Assembly: GCF_020176715.1 (NCBI RefSeq)
Contig: NZ_JAIVMF010000002.1
Span: 124,001-188,000, forward strand
Reading direction: 5' to 3'
From: Stappia stellulata
GTDB lineage: Bacteria; Pseudomonadota; Alphaproteobacteria; Rhizobiales; Stappiaceae
Length of the DNA: 64,000 nt
Positions 25,143 to 34,700 of this stretch are shown here, in pieces. A program made the position numbers and the translations under genes. Position 1 is the stretch's first letter; each line of letters begins with the position of its first letter. The notes below the pieces were generated by a model. That model was not told the DNA's origin. It saw only the letters and a list, made by a program, of their open reading frames with translations, and searched no databases.

Positions 25143-26309
25143 TCACTTTGCGGCGAGATCCGCCGTTTCCGCCTCGGCCTTCCAGGGGGTCGGGGCCAGC
25201 GGCGCGCCGGGCCTCAGCTTCTGGAAGCCCTCGACGATTACCTTGTCGCCGGGCGCGAGGCCTTTCGAGATGATCCAGCGTGTTCCGACAACCCGCCCGG
25301 TTTCCACGGAACGCAGTTCCGCCTTGTCGTCGGCGCCGACCAGATAGATCTGCGCCTGTCCGCCGGCATTGCGCTGCACCGCCTGCTGAGGAACGGCGAT
25401 CGCGTTCTTCTCCTCGCCCTGTTCGATCAGGACGCGCACATACATCCCCGGCAGAAGATCGCCGTCGGGGTTGGGGAACTGGCCGCGCAGGGTGATCTGC
25501 CCGGTGGTCGTATCGACCGTCGCTTCGGAAAACAGCAGCAGGCCGGGATGCGAATATTTCTGACCGTCGTCGAGAAGCAGGCGCACCGTCGCCTGACCGG
25601 ACCGCGGTCCGTTCAGGGCGCCGACATCAAGCGCGCGGCGCAGGCGCAGCGTCTGGTTGGCCGACTGGGTGAAGTCCGCATAGACCGGATCGAGCTGCTG
25701 GATCGTCGCCAGCACCTCGCCGGAGGGGTCGACCAGGGCGCCCTCGGTGAGCAGCGCCCGGCCGATGCGGCCTGAAATCGGGGCGCGCACTTCGGAAAAC
25801 TGCAGGTTCAGCTCGGCCGCGTCGAGACCGGCCCGCGCCAGCGCCACGTCGGCATCGGCCTGGGCAAGCTGCGCGGTGGCGCTTTCGAAGGCCTGTGCGC
25901 TGGTCACCTTGCGATTGCGCAGCTCTTCCTGCCGCTCCGCCTGCTGGCGGGCCTGAAGCTGTGTGGCCTCGGCGCGTTGCAGCGTCGCCTTGGCACTTGC
26001 CACCTGCACGCGGAAGGTGCGGGGGTCGATGCGATAGAGAACGTCTCCCTCCTTCACCACCGATCCTTGCTCGAAGACGCGTTCGACCAGGATGCCGGAG
26101 ACGCGCGGGCGCACCTCGGCGATCCGCGTCGGTGCAATGCGACCCGGCAGCTCGTTGGTGATCGGGATGGTCTCGGCCGCGACTTCCACGAAGCTCACGG
26201 CGGTGGGCGGCATCGCCCTGGGAGCGCTCGAGGCGCTCTTGTCGGAGGCATCATTGCAACCGGCGAGAAAGGCTGCGCTGAGGAAAATGGCTGTCAGTTT
26301 CCGGTACAT
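25143..26309 (-). CDS. RND efflux periplasmic adaptor lipoprotein (AcrA type)
   Basis: The protein has 388 residues from Met at 26309. The lipobox FLAGC places the lipidated Cys at residue 18. A lipoyl-like hairpin domain (RVSGILVERVFEQGSVVKEGDVLYRID), a long coiled coil (about 95-165), and beta-barrel and membrane-proximal domains follow. The chosen start overlaps the TetR stop by 16 bp, consistent with coupling. It links the RND pump to an outer-membrane channel. Confidence 0.93.
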   Translation of the reverse strand: MYRKLTAIFLSAAFLAGCNDASDKSASSAPRAMPPTAVSFVEVAAETIPITNELPGRIAPTRIAEVRPRVSGILVERVFEQGSVVKEGDVLYRIDPRTFRVQVASAKATLQRAEATQLQARQQAERQEELRNRKVTSAQAFESATAQLAQADADVALARAGLDAAELNLQFSEVRAPISGRIGRALLTEGALVDPSGEVLATIQQLDPVYADFTQSANQTLRLRRALDVGALNGPRSGQATVRLLLDDGQKYSHPGLLLFSEATVDTTTGQITLRGQFPNPDGDLLPGMYVRVLIEQGEEKNAIAVPQQAVQRNAGGQAQIYLVGADDKAELRSVETGRVVGTRWIISKGLAPGDKVIVEGFQKLRPGAPLAPTPWKAEAETADLAAK

Positions 26310-26890
26310 GTCGTCGACCTTTCGGGGGGAGAGGCAGGGGCCGGATCCTGATCCACCAGCCAGCCAATCTCCGCAATGAAACGGGCGCGCTCCTCGGGCG
26401 CCCAGGTGTGCAGACCGAGCCACTCCAGGGACATCAGTCCCTCAAGGGCGAGAAAGGCGAGCAGCGCGCCGCGCGGCTTGCGCGACGTCTCCTCCACCTC
26501 GGCAATGCGTTCGCGATAGGCCAGGGCAACGGGTTTGCGCAGGTCCGCGTCCTGGGCAAGCGACGCGAGAAGGCCGAGCGCAATGGCGCGATCCTCGTCG
26601 GTGAGCGAGTGGGAGGCGACGGAAATGCGCGCGCGGATCGCCGCATCCGCCTCTTCACCAAACTCTTTCGCCGCCTCGCTCTCACAAGTGCGATGGGCCG
26701 CCAGGCGCCGTTCGAGAACCGCTTTGATCAGGGCCTGTTTGGTCTTGTAGTCGTAGAGGACGCTCGCCTTGCTGATTCCGGCAGCGCAGGCGACCGCATC
26801 CAGCGTCAGCCGGGCGGCGCCGTCGCGCATCACAACCTGCTCGGCTGCATCGAGAACCGCATCGGGTTCGATGGTGCGTTTGCGTCCCAT
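26294..26890 (-). CDS. TetR-family repressor of the efflux operon
   Basis: The protein has 198 residues from ATG 26890 (MGRKRTIEPDAVLDAAEQVV). The helix-turn-helix is at about 25-47 (LTLDAVACAAGISKASVLYDYKTK), with a variable helical ligand domain after it. It is the first gene of the TetR-adaptor-pump operon and probably represses it from the 288-bp divergent region (26891-27178). That region is AT-rich near 26900-26960, but I see no clear palindrome in it. Confidence 0.9.
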   Translation of the reverse strand: MGRKRTIEPDAVLDAAEQVVMRDGAARLTLDAVACAAGISKASVLYDYKTKQALIKAVLERRLAAHRTCESEAAKEFGEEADAAIRARISVASHSLTDEDRAIALGLLASLAQDADLRKPVALAYRERIAEVEETSRKPRGALLAFLALEGLMSLEWLGLHTWAPEERARFIAEIGWLVDQDPAPASPPERSTTCTGN

Positions 26891-27178
26891 TGGTTTCCAG
26901 GAATTATTTCCGACCGGATGGTTATATATGCGGTTCCAAACCTCCGGCAATTCTTTTTTGCAGTGCAGCAGGATTGCAGCTAGCGGGCGTCCGGTGTGCG
27001 CGCCCTTGCTGTCGGCGGCAACCGTTCCAGTTTCACAAAGGGTTGTTTTTCCACGGATCGGAGTTTCAAAGGTGTGGTAACGCCTTTCGCGGACGCAAGC
27101 CGGGATATTGAGAGTGCGACAGATCGAAGGAAGACGAGACATGTGCGAGCGCATCGCGGCAACGGGAGAGACGCCATC

Positions 27179-28411
27179 ATGAAGGCCGGGCCGCTTTCGA
27201 CCCTGAACAGGCAGATCGGCGTGCATGTCAGCGCGCTGACGGCGACCAAGACGGCGGACGGCCTGATCGACCCGAAGCTTGTGCTTGCCTGGTTGATGAG
27301 TTCGCTCGGCGCGCCGGGCTTTCTGATCGGCCTGCTCGTTCCCATCCGCGAGGCAGGCTCGTTGCTCCCGCAGCTCCTCATTGCGAAGAGCGTTCAGCGC
27401 ACGGCACGGAAAAAATACTGGTGGGCGGCGGGATCGGCCGTGCAGGGCCTGGCCGCCTTCGCGATCGCGGCGAGCGCGTTGCTGCTGACCGGCAGCGCCG
27501 CGGGCTGGGCCATTGTCGCCTCGCTCGCGCTCCTCGCGGTGGCGCGCTCCGCCTGCTCCGTCAGCTACAAGGACGTTCTGGCGCGCACCGTCGAGAAGGG
27601 GCAGCGCGGCCGTGTCTCCGGCCTCGCCGGCACGGCCTCGGCAATTGCCGTTTTCGCATTCGCGATCCTGTTGTCGACCGGACTGCTTCCGCGCGAGCCT
27701 CGGGTGATCGCGGGAGCCATCGCGCTTGCCGGGGGGCTTTGGGTGTTTGCTGCCGCCGTGTTCTGCCTGCTGGAGGAAACGCCGAATGGCGAGGACAAAG
27801 CGTCCGGCGACGCGCTGGCTGCCATGCTGCGGCCGTTGCGCGAGGACGGGGAACTGCGGACCTATATCGCCACGCGCGGGCTTTTGATCTCGACCGCGCT
27901 CGCCCCGCCGTTCCTGGTCATGCTGGGGAACGCCGGCGAGGCCGCATTCGGCAACCTCGGGCTGTTGATTCTGGCGTCCTCCATCGCCGCAATCGTGTCG
28001 TCCTATGTGTGGGGCGCGCTTTCCGACCGGTCGAGCCGGCAGACGCTGATGCTGGCGGGCTTGCTGTCGGGCCTGACCCTGGCGGCCGCGTCGCTGACCG
28101 CCTTTGCTTCCTCGTCCACGGTCGCAGGCCTGGCGGTCGCCGGCTTCGTCTTCCTGGCCCAGATCGCCTATCAGGGCGCGCGTGGCGGTCGAAAGACGCA
28201 TCTCACGGACATGGATACCCGCGACCGCAAGTCGATCTATACCGCCTTGTCGAATTCGGTGATCGGGCTGCTCTTGCTCGCGGGCGGGGCGTTTGGCCTG
28301 CTCGCCGACTGGGCCGGACCGGAGACCGTCCTCGCCGTGCTCGCCGCCATGAGCCTGCTGTCGTGCGCCACCGCCTTCGGATTGTCGGAGGTCCAGCGCG
28401 ACACGGACTGA
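27179..28411 (+). CDS. MFS transporter, divergent from the efflux operon
   Basis: The protein has 410 residues from ATG 27179 (GGGAGA upstream; the longer in-frame start is less likely). About 10-12 membrane helices are seen, with a cytosolic loop WGALSDRSSRQTLM. The substrate is unknown. It shares the intergenic region with the tetR gene of the efflux operon and may share its control. Confidence 0.83.
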   Translation: MKAGPLSTLNRQIGVHVSALTATKTADGLIDPKLVLAWLMSSLGAPGFLIGLLVPIREAGSLLPQLLIAKSVQRTARKKYWWAAGSAVQGLAAFAIAASALLLTGSAAGWAIVASLALLAVARSACSVSYKDVLARTVEKGQRGRVSGLAGTASAIAVFAFAILLSTGLLPREPRVIAGAIALAGGLWVFAAAVFCLLEETPNGEDKASGDALAAMLRPLREDGELRTYIATRGLLISTALAPPFLVMLGNAGEAAFGNLGLLILASSIAAIVSSYVWGALSDRSSRQTLMLAGLLSGLTLAAASLTAFASSSTVAGLAVAGFVFLAQIAYQGARGGRKTHLTDMDTRDRKSIYTALSNSVIGLLLLAGGAFGLLADWAGPETVLAVLAAMSLLSCATAFGLSEVQRDTD

Positions 28412-28435
28412 CGGGGCGCGCCGGCGCTTGGCGTC

Positions 28436-29113
28436 CTACGTCTTCGGGTCCTGGAAGCCCGCCTTTCGGTGGGCGGCCTCGACGCCGTTGAAAAAGACCT
28501 CCACGGCGTTTTCCGCGGCCGCGCCAAGATCGATGTCCGTCGTCACGTTGTACACGAAGCGGCGGATCGCGATGTAGAAGATGCCGCCGTGAAGGCCCCA
28601 GAGCAGCTCCAGTTCCTGATCGCTCGGCGGGCTTTTCGCGATGTCCTGGCCAAGATCGTGACGCAGCTCCAGCGCGGCCGGCAGGATCACCTTGTCGCGG
28701 ATCAGGGACAGGTAGCGCTGGGTGAGGTCGTAGGATTTCAGGCCGGACGACACGAAAATGCGGACCCAGTCGTAATCGAACACCCGCTCCGCATACTCGC
28801 GATAGAACTGGGTCAGCCGGTCCTTCAGGGGGCGCTCGCGATTGACGATCAGCGTTTCCCAGGCCGGGTTCCAGCGGCGCAGGTAGATGTGCTCGTAGAC
28901 CCGCTCGATCAGGGCGTCCTTGCTGTCGAAATGCTTGTAGATCACCGCATGAGAGATCCCCATCCGCTTCGCCAGTTCGCGGGTCTGGCCCTCGAACCCG
29001 CATTCGGCGAAAAACCGGACGGCTTCCTCGACAATCAGTTTTTCGCGATCTTGCGCGCGCATGTTCTTGCGGCGCGGTGCGGCGGGCGGGCGGTCGTCTT
29101 TGGCAGGCGGCAT
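28436..29113 (-). CDS. TetR/AcrR-family regulator of the molybdenum hydroxylase cluster
   Basis: About 225 residues from ATG 29113 (AAGAGAG upstream; an ATG at 29191 would read through one operator). The helix-turn-helix is GQTRELAKRMGISHAVIYKHFDSK, with a basic stretch APRRKNMRAQDREK before it, and an all-helical ligand-binding domain. It is divergent from the hydroxylase operon. Two palindromes in the gap are its probable binding sites, so it likely represses both itself and the operon until the substrate binds. Confidence 0.9.
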   Translation of the reverse strand: MPPAKDDRPPAAPRRKNMRAQDREKLIVEEAVRFFAECGFEGQTRELAKRMGISHAVIYKHFDSKDALIERVYEHIYLRRWNPAWETLIVNRERPLKDRLTQFYREYAERVFDYDWVRIFVSSGLKSYDLTQRYLSLIRDKVILPAALELRHDLGQDIAKSPPSDQELELLWGLHGGIFYIAIRRFVYNVTTDIDLGAAAENAVEVFFNGVEAAHRKAGFQDPKT

Positions 29114-29158
29114 CGGTCTCTCTTGCGGTTGGCCGTGTTTTAGCAAGTCCACAGGAAG

Positions 29159-29226
29159 TGACCAAGTGGTCATTTTTTGCTTGATCCGCAAGCCGATGTG
29201 GGACTACAAAAGTGACCAGTTGGTTA
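29159..29226. promoter_or_regulatory. Two TetR-type operators in the divergent gap
   Basis: TGACCA-AG-TGGTCA (29159-29172) is a perfect palindrome, and TGACCA-GT-TGGTTA (29213-29226) is a one-mismatch copy. Their centres are 54 bp apart and flank the likely promoters of both directions. Confidence 0.78.
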
Positions 29227-29263
29227 CTAATGCGGCCACAAGACCGCACCCGGGGGGATTTGC

Positions 29264-30124
29264 ATGAAATCACCGGCTTTCGATTACATTCGGGCCAGGT
29301 CCGTTGCCCATGCGCTGGAGACCTATCGCTCGCTGGACGGCGAGGGGGTCTATCTCGCTGGCGGCCACAGCGTCGTGCCCTCGCTGACGCTGCGCCTGCA
29401 GGCGCCGGCGGCGCTGATCGATCTGTCCGGCATCGACGCGCTCACAGGGATCTCTCTCGACGACGGCTGGTTGCGCATCGGCGCGATGACCCGCCATGCC
29501 GAGGTCGCTGCCGACCCGATGATCCGCGACCATGCGCATCTCTTCCATCTGGCGGCCCCTCATGTCGCGCATCCCGCGATCCGCAACCGGGGCACCATCG
29601 GCGGCAGTCTCTCGCTCGCCGACCCGGCGTCGGAGTTTCCCGCCGTCGCGCTGGCGCTGCGTGCGGAGATGGAGGTCGCGGGCCATGACGGTGTCCGCCG
29701 GGTCAAGGCGGATGACTTCTTTCTCGATATCTACGAGACGGCGATGGATCCTGGCGAAATCCTCCAGGCCATTCTTGTCCCGCCGGTGCGGGCGGGGGAC
29801 GTCGCGGTCTTCGATGAACTGGCACGCCGCCGGGGCGATTACGCGATGGTCGGCGCCGCGGTGCAGGCCATGGTCGACGCGGGGCGCGTCGCGGACATCA
29901 GCATTGCGTTCTTCTCCGTCGGCAACAAACCGACCCGCGCGGGCGCGGCGGAAAGCGCGTTGCGCGGCGCCCGGCTGGACGATGCCACCATCGCGGCGGC
30001 GCAGTCCGCGCTGGACGCGGACCTCGATCCGTCCGACGAGCCGCAGATGCCGGCCTCGGTGCGGCGACATCTGGCGCGTGTGCTGCTCGGGCGGCTTTTG
30101 GGACATCTGGGAACGACGGCATGA
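29264..30124 (+). CDS. Molybdenum hydroxylase FAD-binding subunit (CoxM type)
   Basis: The protein has 286 residues. The FAD-binding strings YLAGGHSVVPSL and RNRGTIGGSLSLADPASE match the CoxM/XdhB middle subunit. The C-terminal part has a CO dehydrogenase flavoprotein-like domain. It passes electrons from the 2Fe-2S subunit through FAD. It is the first gene of the operon and overlaps the 2Fe-2S gene by ATGA. Confidence 0.93.
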   Translation: MKSPAFDYIRARSVAHALETYRSLDGEGVYLAGGHSVVPSLTLRLQAPAALIDLSGIDALTGISLDDGWLRIGAMTRHAEVAADPMIRDHAHLFHLAAPHVAHPAIRNRGTIGGSLSLADPASEFPAVALALRAEMEVAGHDGVRRVKADDFFLDIYETAMDPGEILQAILVPPVRAGDVAVFDELARRRGDYAMVGAAVQAMVDAGRVADISIAFFSVGNKPTRAGAAESALRGARLDDATIAAAQSALDADLDPSDEPQMPASVRRHLARVLLGRLLGHLGTTA

Positions 30125-30609
30125 CCATGGACATCGAACTCACCGTCAACGGCGAGCATGTGCGCGAGAGCGTCGAGCCGCGCATGAGCCTTGCGGATTT
30201 CCTGCGCGAGCGGCTGCAGCTGACCGGCACCCATCTGGGCTGTGAAATGGGCGCTTGCGGGGCCTGTCTCGTTCTGCTCGGCGGCAAGCCGGTGCACGCC
30301 TGCCTCGTTCTGGCGGTCCAGGCGGCGGGCGAGACGGTGGAGACCATCGAGGGCCTGAGCGAAAGCGGCGCGATTGCCGATCTCCAGGCAGCCTTTCACG
30401 ACCGCAACGCGCTGCAATGCGGCTTCTGCACCACCGGCATGATGGTCAACGCCCACGCGTTGCTCGGCGACAATCCGGCACCCGAGCGCGCGGAGATCCG
30501 CGATGCGCTCTCGGGGAACTACTGCCGCTGCACCGGCTATGAGGCGATTGTCGATGCCATCGACGCGACGGCGCGCAAACGTGCAAGCGACGTGGAGGCG
30601 CCGGCATGA
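30121..30609 (+). CDS. Molybdenum hydroxylase 2Fe-2S subunit (CoxS type)
   Basis: The protein has 162 residues with the N-terminal plant-type cluster motif [10 protein letters not shown] and the C-terminal cluster CGFCTTGM...CRCTGY. It carries electrons from the molybdenum centre to FAD. ATGA overlaps join it to the genes on both sides. Confidence 0.95.
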   Translation: MTMDIELTVNGEHVRESVEPRMSLADFLRERLQLTGTHLGCEMGACGACLVLLGGKPVHACLVLAVQAAGETVETIEGLSESGAIADLQAAFHDRNALQCGFCTTGMMVNAHALLGDNPAPERAEIRDALSGNYCRCTGYEAIVDAIDATARKRASDVEAPA

Positions 30610-32984
30610 CGCTGCAGGACACGAATACCGCAGCCGCGCGCGCGCCGCATATCGGTCAGGCGCACCGACGCCAGACCGCACGCCGCCACCTTGCCGGGCG
30701 GGGGCGGTTCGTCAGCGACATCGTGCTGCCGCGGATGCTTCATGCCGCCTTCGTGCGCTCGCCGATGGCACGCGGACGGATCGTCGAGATCGACACGCGC
30801 GACGCCGAGCAATCGCCGGGTGTCGTGCGCGTGTTCACGGCCCGCGATCTCAATCCGTCGTGCAAGCCCTGGACGGGCACGCTCGATCACTTCGCCTCGA
30901 TGGTGAGTGCACCGCAGAACATCCTCGCCGAGGAGGAGGTGCTGTGGGCTGGTCATCCGGTCGCGATGGTGCTGGCGCGCACGCGTGCGGAGGCGGAAGA
31001 CGCCTGCGAGCTGGTGATGCTCGACATCGAGGAGGGCGAGGCCTGCGTCGACGGTCACGCGGCGCTTTCCGGCGATGCTCCGCGCGCGGCTCCGGGTCTC
31101 GACAGCAACCTGTGTTTTCAAACGGTGCTGGAAACCATGGCGGTGGACGCCGCCTTCGCGGGTGCCGCTCATGTGGTCGAGGGCGATTTCACCTTCGGAC
31201 GCCATACCGCCGTGACGCTCGAGCCGCGCTCGGTCGTCGCCGATTTCGATGCGGCGAGCGAGCAACTGACCGTTCATCATGGCACCCAGACGCCCTATCA
31301 GTTCCAGGACATCTATGCCCGCCACTTCGGGCTTTCCGAAAGCCGCGTCCGGGTGATCGCGCCCGATGTCGGCGGCTCCTTCGGCATGAAGCTGCATCTC
31401 TACAACGAGGAAATGGCGGCGGTTGCGGCGAGCCTGAAGCTTGGCCGGCCGGTGAAATTCGTGGCGGACCGGCTGGAAAGCTTCGTCTCCGACATCCATG
31501 CCCGCGACCACAAGGTCTCCGCCCGCATGGCGCTCGACGCGGAGGGCACCATCCTGGCGATGGAGGTCGACGACATGACGCAGATCGGCGCCTTTTCGAC
31601 CTATCCCCGCACCAGTGTCGCGGAGGGCAATCAGGTCGTGCGCCTGATGGGCGCGCCCTACAGGATGCCCGACTATCGCGGGCGCCTGTCCGTCGTCTTC
31701 CAGAACAAGGTGCAGACCAGCCAGTACCGCGCCGTCGGTCACCCGATTGCCTGCGCGGTCACCGAGGCGCTGGTCGACAAGGCCGCCGCCAGGCTCGGCG
31801 TCGATCCCTTCGAGATCCGCGCCCGGAACGTGGTTCCGGACGATGCCTATCCGTTTGTCTCCGCGACTGGCTACAGCTTCGAGAAACTGTCGCATGAAGC
31901 TTGCCTCGCCAAGCTGCGCGACCTGATGGACTATGACGCGCTGCGCGCCGAGCAGGCCGCGCTTCGCGAGCGGGGCATTTATCGCGGCATCGGCATTGCC
32001 CCGTTCGTCGAGATCACCAATCCGGGTGCCGCCTTTTATGGCGTCGGCGGCGCGCGGATTTCCGCGCAGGACGGCGCGGTCGTGCGCCTGACGCCCTCCG
32101 GCGAGGTGCAATGCGCGATCTCTGTCACCGAGCAGGGGCAGGGGACGGAGACGATCATCTCCCAGATCGTGGCAGACCAGCTCGGTGTGGCGCCCGAGCA
32201 GGTGAAGGTCACGACCGGAGATACCGACACCACACCGAGCGGCGGCGCGACCTGGGCATGCCGGGGAGCGGGCATCGGCGGCGAGACGGCCCTGCGTGCC
32301 GGACGCAAGCTTCAGGGCCAGATCCTTGCGCTCGCCGGGCAGATCCTGCAAAGCGACCCGGCCGACCTGGCGCTGGCGGACGGCCATGTGGTCGATGCGC
32401 AAAGCGGAACCCGCCGCATGCCGCTTGCCGAGATCGGGCGGATTGCGACCTACCGTCCGGACACGCTGCCGGAGGCCGCGGACAACTCCCTGACGGCGGC
32501 GGAGCATTTCGCGCCCTCCGGCTATCCGTTCGATTTCACCAACGGCATCCAGGCGAGCCTTGTCGAGGTCGACGTCGAGACCGGCATCGTGCGTTTGCTC
32601 AAGCACTGGGTGGTGGAGGATTGCGGCCGGATCATCAATCCGCTGTTGGTCGACGAACAGATCCGCGGCGGTGTCGTGCAGGGGCTGGGTCCGGCTCTCT
32701 TCGAGGAATGTCTCTACGACGAGACCGGCCAGATGACCAATGCCTCGCTCGCCGACTATCTCGTGCCGATGGCCTGCGAGATGCCCGACATCGTGATCGG
32801 CCATGTGGAGACGCCGACCAACGACACGATTCTCGGCGCGAAAGGCGTCGGCGAGGCGGGAACGGCGGCAGCCGGTGTGGCCGCACTCAATGCCGTCAAT
32901 GATGCGCTCAGCCCGTTCAAGGCCGAGATCCGCCAGACCCCGATGACGCCCTTGCGCATTCTCGCCGCGCTTGGCCACGTCTGA
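30606..32984 (+). CDS. Molybdenum hydroxylase large catalytic subunit (xanthine dehydrogenase family)
   Basis: The protein has 792 residues with the aldehyde oxidase/xanthine dehydrogenase a/b hammerhead (about 25-135) and molybdopterin-binding domains. The glycine-rich DVGGSFGMK and the catalytic Glu in GAKGVGEAGT are present. The CO dehydrogenase active-site loop with a Cys (AYRCSFR) is absent; the corresponding stretch reads QYRAVGHPI. So this is not form I CO dehydrogenase but a hydroxylase of an unknown organic substrate such as an N-heterocycle or aldehyde. A TRAP importer downstream probably brings in that substrate. Confidence 0.92.
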   Translation: MTLQDTNTAAARAPHIGQAHRRQTARRHLAGRGRFVSDIVLPRMLHAAFVRSPMARGRIVEIDTRDAEQSPGVVRVFTARDLNPSCKPWTGTLDHFASMVSAPQNILAEEEVLWAGHPVAMVLARTRAEAEDACELVMLDIEEGEACVDGHAALSGDAPRAAPGLDSNLCFQTVLETMAVDAAFAGAAHVVEGDFTFGRHTAVTLEPRSVVADFDAASEQLTVHHGTQTPYQFQDIYARHFGLSESRVRVIAPDVGGSFGMKLHLYNEEMAAVAASLKLGRPVKFVADRLESFVSDIHARDHKVSARMALDAEGTILAMEVDDMTQIGAFSTYPRTSVAEGNQVVRLMGAPYRMPDYRGRLSVVFQNKVQTSQYRAVGHPIACAVTEALVDKAAARLGVDPFEIRARNVVPDDAYPFVSATGYSFEKLSHEACLAKLRDLMDYDALRAEQAALRERGIYRGIGIAPFVEITNPGAAFYGVGGARISAQDGAVVRLTPSGEVQCAISVTEQGQGTETIISQIVADQLGVAPEQVKVTTGDTDTTPSGGATWACRGAGIGGETALRAGRKLQGQILALAGQILQSDPADLALADGHVVDAQSGTRRMPLAEIGRIATYRPDTLPEAADNSLTAAEHFAPSGYPFDFTNGIQASLVEVDVETGIVRLLKHWVVEDCGRIINPLLVDEQIRGGVVQGLGPALFEECLYDETGQMTNASLADYLVPMACEMPDIVIGHVETPTNDTILGAKGVGEAGTAAAGVAALNAVNDALSPFKAEIRQTPMTPLRILAALGHV

Positions 32985-33010
32985 TCATCCGTTTCAAGAA
33001 GGAACCCGAG

Positions 33011-33487
33011 ATGGAGCTTGAGGGCACACAGGAATTGCAGGCCGATCCGCAAACCGTCTGGGCGGCGCTCTTCGACCGCGACGTGCTGGAACGCGCGATC
33101 CCGGGCTGCGAGACGCTGGAGCAGACGGCCGAGACGGAATTCGCGGCGACCGTGAAGCTCAAGGTCGGGCCGGTGTCGGCCCGGTTCAAGGGCGGCGTCG
33201 AACTCAGCGACATCGTTCCGCTCGTCTCCTGCACGCTGTCCGGCAAGGGGTCCGGCGGCATTGCCGGCTTCGCCAAGGGCGCGGCGCGGGTCACGCTCGA
33301 GGATCTGGGGGAAACGACGCGTCTCACCTACAGCGCGGATGCCGCGGTCGGCGGCAAGCTCGCCTCGCTCGGCAACCGACTGATCAAGTCGACGGCGCAA
33401 AAGCTCGCCGGGGAATTCTTCGCCAATTTCGAGGCGATCCTGGCGGAGCAGGCGGAACCGGCGCCGGTTCCCGAGCCGGCGGAGTGA
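33011..33487 (+). CDS. CoxG-like SRPBCC protein
   Basis: The protein has 158 residues of a START/SRPBCC fold with the CoxG pattern: DPQTVWAALFDRDVLERAIPGCETLE and the C-terminal helix LIKSTAQKLAGEFFANFE. CoxG proteins accompany Mo hydroxylases and help with assembly or membrane attachment. It lies 26 bp after the large subunit. Confidence 0.9.
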   Translation: MELEGTQELQADPQTVWAALFDRDVLERAIPGCETLEQTAETEFAATVKLKVGPVSARFKGGVELSDIVPLVSCTLSGKGSGGIAGFAKGAARVTLEDLGETTRLTYSADAAVGGKLASLGNRLIKSTAQKLAGEFFANFEAILAEQAEPAPVPEPAE

Positions 33488-33499
33488 CGCGATAACGCC

Positions 33500-33524
33500 C
33501 CGGCGGGGCAACCGCCGGTGTTTT
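33500..33524 (+). terminator. Hairpin attenuator between coxG and TRAP genes
   Basis: CCGGCGG (33500-33506) pairs with CCGCCGG (33512-33518) over a 5-nt loop, followed by TGTTTT. The next gene starts only 57 bp later, so partial read-through is likely. Confidence 0.6.
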
Positions 33525-33581
33525 GTGACTGTGCAACGAAAAACCCGTGCAAGGCGCGGGACATACCTGGGAGGAACTCAC

Positions 33582-34655
33582 ATGAACCCGACACGCAGAC
33601 ATTTTCTGGCCGGCACATCCGCGCTTCTCGCCATGCCCTATCTCAACACCCGTTCGATCGCGGCGGAGACCATCAGCATCCAGATCGGCTCGAGCCATCC
33701 GACCAACAACATCTGGGTCTATGCGATGCAGACCGCATTGCAGCCGGCGCTCGACAAGCTCCTGGCGGATGCCGGCGGCAACTATGTCGTCAACTGGGGC
33801 GAGAACTACGGCGGCACGCTGTACAAGTTCAAGGACACGCGCGCGGCCGTGCGCGACGGCATCGTCGATATCGGCATGGTTGGCACCGTCTGGGAGGGAT
33901 CGTCCATGCCCTTGCAGAACGTGACCTATTTCACGCCCTTCGCCAATTCCGACCACAACGTCGTCATCGACGTCTTCGACCGGTTGACCGAGGAACTGCC
34001 GGAGCTCAAGGCCGGATGGACCGACCAGAACATGGTGCATCTGTCGTCGCTGGTGACCGACAACTACGATGTCTACGCCAATTTCGACATCAATTCGGTC
34101 GACGACATCAAGAACCGTCGGCTGAACGCGCCGGGCACCTCGGCCAACTGGCTGGCCGGCACTGGCGCCACGCCTGTCGACGGGGCGCTGACCACTTACT
34201 ACACGGACATCCAGACCGGCGTTTCGGAAGGAACGCTGTCCTTTGCCAGCGGCATCCAGCCGACGCGGGTCTATGAGGTCGCGCCGAAGCTCGCGCGGGT
34301 CGGTTTCGGCTCGATGTATTTCGGCGGCATCGCGGTCAACAAGACCTTCTTCGATGCGCTTCCGGCCGAGGTGCAGACGGCGCTTCGCGAGGCCGGCCGC
34401 ATCACGTCGCGCAGCCACGGCGACTATGTAACCGAGCGGGCGACCAGCGCGATGAAGGAGATGGTCGCGGCCGGTCTCCAGGTCAATGAGATGGCGCAGG
34501 CCGAGCGCGAACGCTGGGCGGCAACCTTGCCGAATGTCGCCAAGCCCTGGCTCGACGCCAACGGCCCGGCTGCGGCGAAGGTGCTGAAGGCCTATTTCGC
34601 GGCGCTCAAGGAGCGTGGCATCACGCCGGCCCGCGACTGGGCGGCGGAAGCCTGA
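33582..34655 (+). CDS. TRAP transporter substrate-binding protein (DctP type), Tat-like signal
   Basis: The protein has 357 residues from ATG 33582 (RBS GGGAGGAA). The signal peptide MNPTRRHFLAG has a twin-arginine motif and ends near IAAE (about 29). The mature DctP fold has ANFDINSVDDIKNRRLNAPG and FASGIQPTRVYEVAPKLARVG. It captures the ligand in the periplasm for the DctQM pair that follows. Its position behind the Mo hydroxylase suggests that it supplies that enzyme. Confidence 0.92.
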   Translation: MNPTRRHFLAGTSALLAMPYLNTRSIAAETISIQIGSSHPTNNIWVYAMQTALQPALDKLLADAGGNYVVNWGENYGGTLYKFKDTRAAVRDGIVDIGMVGTVWEGSSMPLQNVTYFTPFANSDHNVVIDVFDRLTEELPELKAGWTDQNMVHLSSLVTDNYDVYANFDINSVDDIKNRRLNAPGTSANWLAGTGATPVDGALTTYYTDIQTGVSEGTLSFASGIQPTRVYEVAPKLARVGFGSMYFGGIAVNKTFFDALPAEVQTALREAGRITSRSHGDYVTERATSAMKEMVAAGLQVNEMAQAERERWAATLPNVAKPWLDANGPAAAKVLKAYFAALKERGITPARDWAAEA

Positions 34656-34700
34656 GCCACCGGTACATTTGTGTCCAATAGCGCGACGACGGGGTGAAAC

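Noticed and set aside
23514-25775. Plus-strand open frame of 753 codons opposite the RND pump
   Set aside because: Antisense to the AcrB-like gene; His/Asp/Arg-rich shadow composition, and no RBS.
30537-32978. Minus-strand open frame of 813 codons opposite the Mo hydroxylase large subunit
   Set aside because: Antisense to a gene with the full set of molybdopterin motifs; no domain of its own.
30606-32984. Form I CO dehydrogenase CoxL
   Set aside because: The Cys-bearing active-site loop AYRCSFR is missing; the stretch reads QYRAVGHPI. Only a general Mo hydroxylase can be claimed.
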